NCBI GenBank assembly: GCA_015499995.1
Contig: JADNRV010000704.1
Span: 1-16,720, forward strand
DNA: 16,720 bases
From: Flammula alnicola
Taxonomy: Eukaryota > Basidiomycota > Agaricomycetes > Agaricales > Strophariaceae
Direction of reading: 5' to 3'
A model generated the notes under the pieces. It saw only the letters and a list, made by a program, of their open reading frames with translations. It had not been told where the DNA came from and made no database searches. Made by a program: the position numbers and the translations under genes. Positions 1 to 8,741 of the stretch are shown here, one piece after another. How positions within the stretch are numbered: the first letter of the stretch is position 1; each line of letters opens with the position of its first letter.

Positions 1-1630
1 GAACCGGCATACTTATTGGCCTTCTTGAGAGCCTTGCTAGTAGTATCGAGGCTGGGAACGGCTCGTACTCGAGCATAACAGTCTCAGCATGCTTAGGCTA
101 ATAAAGAAAGGATTATAAGTATGAGGGGAAATGAGAAACGAGAGCTGGAGGTGCACCTTATCATTAGGACTGTTAGTCTTGCACTTGGGTTTCATAGGCT
201 TCGATGGAGGAGCACCGAATGGTATAACCTTCATGGTGAAAAGGTCGGGCACAGAGGAAGCATCGTCGTCAACGAGCATCGCCTAAAAATGTGATAATGT
301 TAGTGAAATGTCGCAGGAGGCTAGGGAAAGTAAAAGTACCACATCATCCTGGTAACGAATGGTTAGCTCTGGGTTACTGATGGTAGAGGACACAAACTCC
401 ACCTCAGCAGAGTCACTGTCGACAAGCGCTTTGGACTTGTACAACCGTCCGCCATGTTTCTCGAGCTAGTAGGTGCGAGGGTTGGCAGATAGATGAAAGA
501 GAATGAAGGGAAGAAGGATAGAGGTACTCACCACCACGGATTCAGTAGGAGGCTTGGTAGGAGTCTTCTCAGCCGTGACAGGGGGCGATGTCTCAGAACT
601 AGCAGTGTCACCGGTGGCAGGTGAAACCAGAAGTGGGGCTTGAGGAGCGGGAGCCTCTCTGTTCCGAAGAATAGCAAGGCATATATTATCCAATGCATTG
701 TATTCAGGGGTACAGAGTGAAACACATCTGAGCGCAGCGAACTTGGTGTTCAGGAACTGCGTCGCCTAGTGTTTAAAGGTCCGGTTAATTAACCGGAAAA
801 TAACCGAGACCTAACCGGACCTTAACCGCAAATAACCGGACCGCGGTTAGTGGTTAATGGTTTTTGAGAAGTATCTAACCGGTTATTTTGCGGTTATAGG
901 ACCGGTTACTGACCGGTTATAACCGGTTATTTGTAGCCCTCATTTTTGCCATTAAAACAAGCTCTGGACCATAATTTTAGGTCAAGAACTGACTTAGTTA
1001 TGGTTAAAACCATAAAATATCAGTCAAAAGAGTAGATAGCATGTAATAAAATCATAACTCAGTCAGTTCTTTACCGAATTTAACGTTCCCAGGGTCGATT
1101 TGAAGCTTACATAAAGGACAATAAATTGTACTAAGTCACAAACATGCAGTTAATACCGGTTATAACCAGTTTTTAATATTTTCGGTCTTAACCAGTTACT
1201 AACCGCAACTAACTGGTTATAAGCGGTTATTTGCAGTTAGGTCCAGTTATTTTGGGTCTGGGAACAAAGGCTAACCGGTCTCGGTCCCGGTTAGAGCCTC
1301 CGGGTACCCAAAAACCGGACCTAACCGGACCTTCGAACACTAGTGTCGCCTTTCGAAGATCAAAGACGATGTTGTGCAATGGCCGACCACCATTCAGAAT
1401 GCTAGGGATTTGATTCTCCCAAGGCGCCTATATGACAAAAGAATGATAAGCGAGCTTATAAAGAGATAAACAACACATACTATTAAACGAAGGCAATGGA
1501 GAGCTTCTTTCCAAAGCTCGCCAGGCTCGTTAACCTTGTCTTGACGACTAGGATGAGTACGGTGCAAGATATGCTGAGTCTCGAGATCAGCGTCGGCAAA
1601 AGAAGGGTTGAGTTCAGGGATAGATGACAT
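1..1630 (-). pseudogene. Gene A: unrecognised multi-exon gene split by a MITE, 3' end off the window
   Basis: I do not recognise this protein. Exons read on the minus strand: 1481-1630 (ATG at 1630), 532-1427, 340-465, 157-282, and 1-97 running off the edge. Introns of 53-66 nt have GT..AG borders. The start MSSIPELNPS is followed by a helical, charged segment, then a Pro/Thr/Ser-rich linker (PPVTAEKTPTKPP), then an acidic region with VDDDASSVPDLF. Exon 2 is interrupted by the hAT-like MITE at 767-1342. Without the MITE and one target copy, the exon is 312 nt (104 codons) and open throughout, and the neighbouring exons (150, 126, 126 nt) are also whole codons. In exon 5 the frame reads more naturally (SLDTTSKALKKANKYAG) if one base is missing from the GGG at 53-55. 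No enzyme motif is visible. The layout resembles a structural or gag-like protein, but that is a guess. As it stands the insertion should destroy the product unless it is spliced out. Confidence 0.7.
767..1342. mobile_element. hAT-like MITE (576 bp) inserted in gene A
   Basis: The ends are inverted repeats: left TAGTGTTTAAAGGTCCGGTT and right (reverse complement) TAGTGTTCGAAGGTCCGGTT, differing only at a CG/TA pair. The element is flanked by 8-bp duplications, GCGTCGCC (759-766) and GTGTCGCC (1343-1350), with one C/T difference. An 8-bp duplication and short TIRs suit the hAT superfamily. The interior has no transposase; it is packed with variants of AACCGGTTAT on both strands (roughly 780-925 and 1150-1335), probably reiterated subterminal transposase-binding motifs. 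A related decayed copy lies at 5769-6071. Confidence 0.85.
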
Positions 1631-1699
1631 AGTGACAGAAAGGACAGTGGGTGCCAAGCAGAGATGCTAAAGCGGGTTGAAATGCTGCATCCTCACGAG

Positions 1700-1707
1700 C
1701 TTTTATA
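1700..1707 (-). promoter_or_regulatory. TATA box of gene A
   Basis: The minus strand reads TATAAAAG about 70 bp upstream of the ATG at 1630. This supports that start over the upstream non-ATG extension of the frame to 1657. Confidence 0.5.
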
Positions 1708-2052
1708 GCGTACTTGGACTTAGGGTTGAAACTGTCAAGCCCAAGCGATCTGTAAACACGTTAAAACTTTAGCCACACGGCAGAGTAAAATTGCTGTCGA
1801 GGCAGCCGCTTTGACTGAGAAAACCTCAGTCGATCTTATCTGTATTGATGTGCGTCGCTATGTCTCTCAATTCTTAACGAAAAATGTTTTCTTTCCAAAG
1901 TATGCAAGTAGCAATTTCCGCATTCTATTAATAGATGTGTAATGATTTGCAATCAGTGCCTCGTAAGAGCGCCAATCAATCGTTACTATTCTGGGAAATA
2001 GGGTCACTTCAACTTTGATGAAGGATCTACAAGCGAGCAAGGAAACACTACA
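1708..2052. other. Intergenic region between genes A and B
   Basis: It holds the upstream region of gene A and the 3' flank of gene B. I see no open frame of note, no repeat and no RNA gene in it. Confidence 0.5.
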
Positions 2053-2784
2053 CTACGCTAAGTAACGAACGAGATGGGTAGGAACTCTACGGCTATGTCT
2101 AGGCTTAGGAGCAAGCTGTAACTGAAGGTCGCGGAATGCACAAATGTGCGTACCAACTAAGTAGCAGACTACGTGTTTATCCTCAATGTGCTGGATAACC
2201 TTGTCTACACCTTCGCTAGTGAGTTTCCAGGCCAGGTGAGCGGTCTAGGAGTTACCCATAAAAGTTAAGAAGTGAATGACATATAGGAAATGATAAAGCA
2301 TACAGTATTGGACTGCGGATAGGCAGGGAGAGTGGGAGAACGCATAAGCGCGTACATCTTGCCGGCCATCTCGCCACCAAAATGCTCGCGCGGAGTACTG
2401 ATTAAATGGAACCAAAGCCCATTGAGAACGCAGTAGAATCCAGCGGATTCCTGTCCATAGACGGTACCCTCGGGGACAGCGTCGTGGTAGTCCAACTAAG
2501 CGAAGTAAGATAAGAAATGATGATGTGAATATGGAAATAAATAATGAGCAATGCACGAAAGCCTGCGTGAACGCGGTAAACTCTGGAATAGGATACTCGT
2601 CTTGAAGGTGAATTTGAGCAGTGTCAAGGTTGTGAGCAGCATTGAAAAGAGCGGTAAACCTCGCCTCCTTGATAGCGACTTGTTCCTCGGGAGTAGTATG
2701 GGAGCGACCATCCCATATGTCACAGAGGTTTTGATTATAAGCCGGAGGGGTGCTAGACACGTCTACTTGGTTGTTAGAAGCCAT
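2053..2784 (-). CDS. Gene B: unrecognised 203-residue protein, three exons
   Basis: I do not recognise the protein. Exons on the minus strand are 2557-2784 (76 codons), 2304-2495 (64 codons) and 2053-2244 (63 codons plus TAG); introns are 61 nt and 59 nt, both phase 0 with GT..AG borders. The start ATG at 2784 has a TATA-like site about 30 bp upstream. The protein begins MASNNQVDVSSTPPAYNQNL and continues with an acidic/helical segment (TPEEQVAIKEARFTALFNAA), a central part rich in Tyr, Gly and Trp (EGTVYGQESAGFYCVLNGLW), and a basic tail (PKPRHSRRVPTHLVRYLA). No signal peptide, membrane segment or catalytic motif is evident. It is the only gene of the left trio without any frame break. Shared strand and gene style link it with A and C, and all three may belong to one mobile or lineage-specific cluster; that is inference. 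Confidence 0.75.
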
Positions 2785-2811
2785 GGGGAGCTCTAGGATC
2801 CAATGTCTGGG

Positions 2812-2818
2812 TTTTATA
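2812..2818 (-). promoter_or_regulatory. TATA-like box of gene B
   Basis: The minus strand reads AATATAAAA across this site, about 30 bp upstream of the ATG at 2784. The very short spacing implies a short 5' leader. Confidence 0.4.
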
Positions 2819-3465
2819 TTGAAAGGGAGAGGGCGTAAAAATTGATTCCGGGCAACCGATCACGGTATGCTACTTTCTAGGACGAACCGCACATAGTAAC
2901 CGATCTCTAGTATGGACTTGGAACAACTGGGACAGTTGATTTTAAGTTGGGGGGAGAGGTACAGGGTGCGCACACACAGAACGAATGGCCGATGCATAAG
3001 AGTGTCTATGTTTACCACGAAATTTTGCGATTTGACTATGGATTTTACATCATAAACCTAGTCAAGTAAAACGAATAAAGTCTTAAGGAATGCTTAAAAG
3101 ATAGCCTCAGATACTTATAGCAATATAAGGAAATTCTACAGACACTCTTTGTTTGGCATGTTCGTCATTTGGCTTGATGGATCAGACTCTAAGTCAAATA
3201 GCAAGAGGAGGGTTGTGCATTTAAAGCAAAGATATAAAAACAAGTACTGAGTAATGCTACAAAAGATAGACCTTAAAACTATCTAAGAAAGCGAAGCTAG
3301 TACACTACAAAGATGCCAAAAATGTAACAAAACATTGGGCTGTATACTACAGAATGACCAAGACCCAAGACAAGACAAGATAAGCGACTATATGACTATA
3401 AAATAGAAGTCAGTATTGGTTGAGATAAGAAAGAAAGGATAAGATGGGACTTACCAGGTCCAAAA
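2819..3465. other. Intergenic region between genes B and C
   Basis: A stretch of about 650 bp without a gene. It contains the upstream region of B and the 3' flank of C. Just past the stop of C a GTAAGT donor is present on the minus strand (around 3451-3456), so C may have an intron in its 3' untranslated region. Nothing else stands out. Confidence 0.45.
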
Positions 3466-5555
3466 CTACTGGTAGCACTCGAAATCGTCCAAGTCGCCCA
3501 CGTCGCGATCGAGAGCATCTAAGGTAGCATGCTCTGCGTCGGTGTCAACGGATACAGAGGCTTCGTCAGCTTTGGGCTCGCTCTCCTGATACGGAACGAC
3601 ACGAGTGCGAGGAGGGAGAATATGGCTGGGATGAAGAAGCCAGGGCGGAGTAGCAACCCCCTGCAACAAAAGAGACAACTCAGAAAGGGAGGTCGAGTGA
3701 AGGGGATGCCGATCATTGGAAGACAAGTCACCAGGAGACAAGGCCGACAGAACGTCGATCAAAGTCTCCATAGTGTCATCGTCGGCGAGGTATAAATCCC
3801 GGAATGAGTTGTCGGGATCCGATGCAACAAGCTGATACAAGACACCCAAGATCTCACGCGACAAGACGGAGATCTCGAGGTCGCTCTGACAAACAAGCGC
3901 TCGTTGAAGGATGTTGGTGGCGCTGATACGCTGGAGCCGTTCAAATAGATTTTGAAGATCTAGGAGGGGTCCACAAGTTAGTCAAGAAAAAGTCTATGCG
4001 AATAATGGGGAACTTACTGGTTAAAGATGACTGGCCGAACTTGAGAAAAGTCTCAAAGTCTGGCATCTGGTCCTTCAGCTTGGCTCTGAAAGAGCAGATG
4101 CCACGGCGGCTCCTCTGGCATGGGATACAGCCCTGTTCACCCTGTGGTATGATGCAGTCCTCAGGTTTTAAACCTTTGAGACCGCACGCAATACACATGG
4201 GGGACACCTAAAGATACAAAACAATGATAAGACAGCATACTAAAAGCAATAATGACACAAGAAGGAACTCACCAAAGGCTTGGGGACAGCCCCTAAAAGC
4301 AGAGCGAGTTGGGCAGCAGCCAACTTACCAGCAGGAGGAGAACCCGGCTCTGGGGACTCTGGAGTCACCTCTCAACGAGGGCGCTTGCTTCGAGCATCAC
4401 CCAGCGCCGTGACTTTACGCTTGAGAAGTTGAGGTGGGGCTGGAGAGACATCCAGAGTAACCTGCGAGCCAGAGGCAACTCCAGGTTGGGCTTCTTGACG
4501 AGAACTGGCAGCTAATCTTGCAGCAGCTGCATGAGTCATTAGTGCGCGAGGAGGTGACGGAGGTGCAGGAGATGGGGACGGGGTTCTAGCATGAGCTTTG
4601 CCTTTACCCTTGCGACCTTTTGAACGACGCGAGGGAATTTCAACAAAGCACCGAAGTCGATCCTCCAGATGTGCGGTCAAGGATGGAATGGGTGGTGGTG
4701 AGGATAGATGTGCGCCGTCGCAATCCATTGTTGGGAAAACTAAAAACCACCAAGTTAACTACATCCAATAAGAAGATATACAATGGCACATACCAGCAGG
4801 CATCGATGTAGGCGAACGCACCTCGTCAAGGTCCCTGTCTGGAACTGGTGCTATGCAACCAAGATTGGTTAAACTGTGAATCAACGAAAGGAAACATAGA
4901 TATACATACCAAGCACAGGTGACGGCGAAGGAGAATAGGCCACCAGGGGACCCACGATGGGGGAATGAACCCAAGTTGCCTCTAGTAACCTCCGAGCCAG
5001 ACCAACGAAATTGGGGAACGGCGGTTCGCTATTCATTTCGGAGTCCGAGACCTCCTCGACGTGCAGTGGGTAAAAATCCGCCTAGGAAAGGACAGTTGTA
5101 ATGATCAGTAAACGTGGAAAACATGGGATCTAGTGGCTTACCACGTGGGATGGGTCGAAATCTGCTAAGAAAGCGAACGGTGGAGGGGTTTCACCAGTGA
5201 CATGCGCCAGGAAACACAGCCAGCGTCGCACGCGCAAGCATGCGACAGGCTCGGGAGACCTAGTCACCTCGAGTCCACGCATATAATTACCCTAGAAAGA
5301 GAAGAGTGAGACAAGAGCGTCAAAAAGAAGAAAAAGACATGACATACCATCTGGGTGGATAATCCACTAATGATGTCATCGTGGTAAACGTGAAGAATAC
5401 AGATTCGAAAGCGGGTGGTCTCATTGTTCCATCACGTGAGATTCTGAAAGGTGTTGTTGCTAAGGATGTAGCAGCAGTTTTGCATAGCGAGGAGTGTACT
5501 CGGCATGAGGTGTGGGAGGGTGGGTAGCGCGAAAAGTAGTGTGAATTGTAAGCAT
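3466..5555 (-). CDS. Gene C: unrecognised Pro/Ser-rich protein with a six-cysteine cluster
   Basis: Eight exons on the minus strand: 5348-5555, 5142-5291, 4910-5081, 4794-4850, 4329-4739, 4273-4292, 4018-4207, 3466-3959. Introns are 54-65 nt except one of only 36 nt (4293-4328). The ATG at 5555 lies about 50 bp below a TATA box. If two missing bases in exon 1 (near 5460-5465 and 5422-5430) are allowed, all phases agree and the product is about 567 residues. Regions: an N-terminal part with WLCFLAHVTGETPPPFAFLA, a Pro/Ser-rich middle with a basic stretch (RRSKGRKGKGKAHAR), then cysteines near 345, 348, 358, 367, 370 and 378 spaced C-x2-C-x9-C-x8-C-x2-C-x7-C, close to a fungal Zn2Cys6 pattern, then a Leu-rich helical and acidic C-terminus. 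An in-frame TGA at 4372-4374 interrupts exon 5. A DNA- or RNA-binding role is possible but unproven; the family is unknown to me. Confidence 0.65.
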
Positions 5556-5604
5556 ATGATGGGGGCAGATTTGTGAGCGCTTGCTCAGACAAATTCGAGG
5601 GCTG

Positions 5605-5612
5605 CCTTTATA
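5605..5612 (-). promoter_or_regulatory. TATA box of gene C
   Basis: The minus strand reads TATAAAGG about 50 bp upstream of the ATG at 5555. A transcription start some 30 bp downstream would exclude the in-frame TTG at 5592 as the start. Confidence 0.45.
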
Positions 5613-5768
5613 CAAAGTCTTGAATGTTAGACATAGTTGCCGCTGAGAGCATATCATCAGTGAACAATCGAGTTGTGAGGTGTGCATGTGCTGAGACATG
5701 CACAAGACATGCGGGCCTATCCATCGTCCTGTTGCCCGTTTGTTGCCATTCATTGGACTAGAGTAAAC

Positions 5769-6071
5769 TAGTTTAAACACGATAAAATCATAATTCATTC
5801 AATTCTTTACCAAATCTAACATCCCCAGGGTCGATTTGAAGCTTAAATAAAGGACAATAAATTGCACTGAGTCACAAATATGCAGTTACTACCAGTTATA
5901 ACCAGTTTTTAATATTTTCAGTCTTAACCAGTTACTAACTGCAATTGACTGGTTATAGGTGGTTATTTGTGGTTAGGTTAGGTTATTTTGGTCTGGGAAC
6001 AAAGGCTAACCGGTCTCAGTCTTGGTTAGGGGATACACAATAACTGGACCTAACCAGACTTTCAAGCACTA
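5769..6071. mobile_element. Decayed, internally deleted copy of the 767-1342 MITE
   Basis: From about 5783 to 6071 the sequence follows 1045-1342 closely (shared blocks such as GGGTCGATTTGAAGCTTA and TGGGAACAAAGGCTAACCGG) and ends in the same right terminus, AGCACTA. The left edge TAGTTTAAAC resembles the left terminus of the intact copy, so this looks like an internal deletion rather than simple truncation. No matching flanking duplication is visible. Most differences from the intact copy are transitions, many at CpG sites. Confidence 0.7.
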
Positions 6072-6219
6072 ATTTCTAGACTCAAATAAAAAAATTTGAA
6101 AAGACAGTTCTCATCTTTATGATCTTATCTACATGTCTGCAAAAATTTGTAGCTGAAAACTTAAATTTGATTCCAAGACAGCAGCTAACTTCAGCCAATA
6201 ACACAGGCTCCTAAAAGCA

Positions 6220-6895
6220 CCCTCTCGTATCGAGAGTAAGGAGCTTCATCATAGAGAGCGACGATATGTTTTATAGTAGTGTGGCTGTGTAATATACAAA
6301 CATTGAACAAACAAACTTAAGGCTCCAAACTCTCGATAGAGAGGCTGCAAACTTATGCACTCGGTGATCTCGGAATTCTCATGACTTTCATTCCCACGAT
6401 CCCAACTTTGAGCTTTCTGGGCTCTCATATTTCCTCTCTTTTCCAGGAGAGCTGCAAATATTATATATACCTTTGTGGACTCTTGCCTGAGTGATCTGGG
6501 AATTTTTGGAGGTCAGAGACAAAGAGCCCAGCAAGATTTTGAGCTGGCATTTGATTGCTTCCTGCCATATGGTCTTTTTAGCCTCAGGTTGTTCATCTCT
6601 GACCTCCAAAAATTCCCAGATCACTCAGGCAAGAGTCCACAAAGGTATATATAATATTTGCAGCTCTCCCGGAAAAGAGAGGAAATATGAGAGCCCAGAA
6701 AGCTCAAAGTTGGGATCGTGGGAATGAAAGTCATGAGAATTCCGAGATCACCGAGTGCATAAGTTTGCAGCCTCTCTATCGAGAGTTTGGAGCCTTAAGT
6801 TTGTTTGTTCAATGTTTATATATTACACAGCCACACTACTATAAAACATATCGTCGCTCTCTATGATGAAGCTCCTTACTCTCAATATGAGAGGG
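6220..6895. repeat. Near-perfect palindrome: two 300-bp arms with a 76-bp loop
   Basis: The left arm 6220-6519 and right arm 6596-6895 are reverse complements, equal in length with no gaps. I count four mismatches, all transitions. The spacer is 6520-6595. The left arm begins inside the terminal repeat of the 2.1-kb element, so the right arm looks like an inverted copy of that element's own left end. Short palindromes such as CTCTCGTATCGAGAG recur within the arms. Transcripts across it would fold into a long hairpin. Open frames found in the arms are by-products of the symmetry. Confidence 0.9.
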
Positions 6896-7215
6896 CATCT
6901 GGAAACGTGTTTTTCATGGATAGGAAGGCTCCGGCTTGATAGCGCCAGCCGTCCGATGGTAGTGTTGCATAGCCACGGCCGCGTTTGGCAGTGCGTGAGA
7001 GTTGACCTTTGCTATCATAGTCCTCCATAGTCATTGTTCAACTTGAAAGCATCCTCTTCCCTATGTGTCTTCTCTTCAGTTCATAGCAATTCATAGTGCT
7101 AGTTCTCCTATGTGGGCCCATTGTCATGAGATCAGGTATTTTCCCTTTGTGCCTTATAAGTTGCTAACTTGGATTTTGATTTCATTCAACTCGTCCCATC
7201 GAGTTTCCTGCTGCC

Positions 7216-7879
7216 ATGCCACACTGGACTCCACTTTCATCAAGAGGATGGCCTAACTGTCCCCTGACTTCGATGTCGTTCCCGCCAAATACTGCTCGGT
7301 TGGAACAAACTGAACCTGCCTTGCCTTCGAGTCCTCCATCCCAGACAAAAACTCAAGACATAAACAAGTCCGACTCTACTGATGCTTCACCTTTGGAGAA
7401 GTCCGACTCGGATGTACCAAGCTCTCTGGTTGAAGAAATGGAGGTACCTATTTTAAATCTAATCGCACATGATATTTATGATGGTCTGTTTTAGATGACT
7501 TCAGTGTTGCCACAACCACAACCAGGCTCTCGTTCTTGCAGTGCCGCCTCCCCGTCACCAGAGCCGCTTACTCGAACTGCGCATCTTACATCTCCGCCAC
7601 CTGCTTATTAGATGAACATTCAGTGGATGGAAAAAGAGGTCCAGAATGCGATGAAAATCAAGCAGACTGCAGTGCGTATATGTTCCATTATCAAACTTTG
7701 GATGTAACTTATTAATGTCCACCGTGACCTTTTAGGATCGACTCGGAGATTCTTATGCCAGCGAAGAAGTCAATCAGGAGGATGACTCTCTAGCGTCCTT
7801 CTCTCATATGGCCGCTCGGTGCTGGCTGGCTTTGCAGGAGTCAAACCGATGTTCAGCCTGCAGCTGTCAAGATATTTGA
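7216..7879 (+). pseudogene. Broken small cargo gene inside the 2.1-kb element
   Basis: I do not recognise it. A coding-like stretch starts at ATG 7216 (alternative in-frame ATG 7273, MSFPPNTARLEQ) and is rich in Ser, Pro, Asp and Thr. A 51-nt intron with GT..AG borders (7444-7494) joins it in frame to a second Pro/Ser-rich exon. That frame meets a TAG at 7609-7611 and continues immediately as MNIQWMEKEVQNAMKIKQTA. A 64-nt intron (7672-7735) then leads to a last exon ending at TGA 7877, which contains a small Cys cluster (NRCSACSCQD). The TAG may be a true break, or the 3' end of a weak intron starting around 7550. It is not a transposase. It may be a captured host gene fragment, as Mutator-like elements often carry. 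Confidence 0.4.
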
Positions 7880-8120
7880 GGAGAGCCATGTTCGATGTTG
7901 CACGACAACAGTGAATCTTTTCTTCTAGCTATGATTTATCTCGATAGATAAGGATGTTATAAACCAATACATTAAACTTTAATAGACACAAATTCCTGCT
8001 TTGAACTGCAATTTGTGCGACTATCAGAACAACGTCACAGAGAAACGTGATGCGATCAACCATTTCTTGCCAAATCGATTGTGCCACATAGGACTTCATA
8101 GTACATTGTGCCTATGTGCC

Positions 8121-8197
8121 TATGTAACTACCAATACTGTGTAGCCAGTAGTAGCTTCGTGTACCTATAGGTCTATGTAACTACCATCACTTTGTAG
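8121..8197 (+). repeat. Subterminal direct repeats of the 2.1-kb element
   Basis: Two 24-bp units, 8121-8144 and 8174-8197, both start TATGTAACTACCA and end TGTAG or TTGTAG, with about three differences. They sit some 125-200 bp from the right terminus, where transposase-binding repeats are commonly found. Confidence 0.5.
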
Positions 8198-8522
8198 TCA
8201 GGGCCTACTATAGCCGACTATCATAGAGGGGTACGTGTCTGTGGGCCTCTGGGTCTATACATACATATCACGCACTATGTGGGAACCACCCATTTCCCAG
8301 ATGGGTGCTTTTAGGAGCCTGCCAATAACATTGATTTTTCATGGTTCATTAAGCCCTTAATAAAACATTTCAAAGAGACAGTTTCTATTAAAATGTAAAG
8401 GCCTACACTGCTACAAGATTCCATAAATAGAAACAATCATTTGCATCCAGGAGAACGCAACAAAATTCTCGAGACTTTGCCGTGGCTGTGCCGTGGCTGA
8501 TAACGTACCGAGCGCGCCATTA

Positions 8523-8738
8523 CAGCTATATTCAAAACGATAGAGCTTTTCGACCGGCGTTGTTCCTCAGCGGTTTATTTATTTATTGATCCAGATAATG
8601 CCAAATATGTACCGATCGGGACGATTTGTGCTGATGGCGGCCCAAATTGGGGACGGGTAACTATTTGGCTACTTATAAATAAACAAACCGCTGAGGAGCA
8701 ACATCGGCCAAAAAGCTCTATCGTTTTGAATATAGCTG
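8523..8738. mobile_element. 216-bp MITE with long inverted repeats and TA duplication
   Basis: Left and right ends share inverted repeats of about 63 bp starting CAGCTATATTCAAAACGATA; the handful of mismatches are nearly all transitions. The element is flanked by TA on both sides (8521-8522 and 8739-8740), as for Tc1/mariner-derived MITEs. The interior (about 90 bp) has no coding capacity. It ends about 280 bp upstream of the RPS18 start codon. Confidence 0.8.
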
Positions 8739-8741
8739 TAA

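Larger units (their letters stand above)
6204..8321. mobile_element. 2.1-kb DNA transposon with 19-bp TIRs and 9-bp target duplication
   Basis: The left end (6204-6222) is CAGGCTCCTAAAAGCACCC and the right end (8303-8321) is its exact reverse complement. Both ends are flanked by the identical 9-mer CCAATAACA (6195-6203 and 8322-8330), which defines the insertion precisely. A 9-bp duplication fits Mutator-like elements best; hAT or KDZ elements usually give 8 bp. No transposase is visible, so the element is non-autonomous. Inside are a large palindrome at the left end (6220-6895), a broken cargo gene on the plus strand (7216-7879) and direct repeats near the right end (8121-8197). The perfect TIRs and duplication suggest a recent insertion. 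Confidence 0.85.

Noticed and set aside
780..925. Dense CCGGTTAT repeats as a possible CRISPR-like or satellite array
   Set aside because: The repeats are irregular, lack spacers of constant length, and lie inside a MITE with defined ends; the host is eukaryotic.
1..5555. Left gene trio as an LTR retrotransposon
   Set aside because: No LTRs, primer-binding site, reverse transcriptase or integrase motifs were seen, and the genes have many introns.
5553..5592. Start of gene C at the in-frame TTG (5592), giving MSEQALTNLPPSY
   Set aside because: TTG starts are not expected in fungi, and the TATA box at 5605-5612 would place the transcription start below it. The ATG at 5555 fits better.
6388..6727. 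Two opposite-strand open frames with identical C-terminal halves
   Set aside because: They are produced by the 300-bp palindrome: each strand reads the same sequence. No independent coding evidence exists.
8478..8499. Tandem TGCCGTGGCTG repeat
   Set aside because: Only two 11-bp units; too short to interpret.
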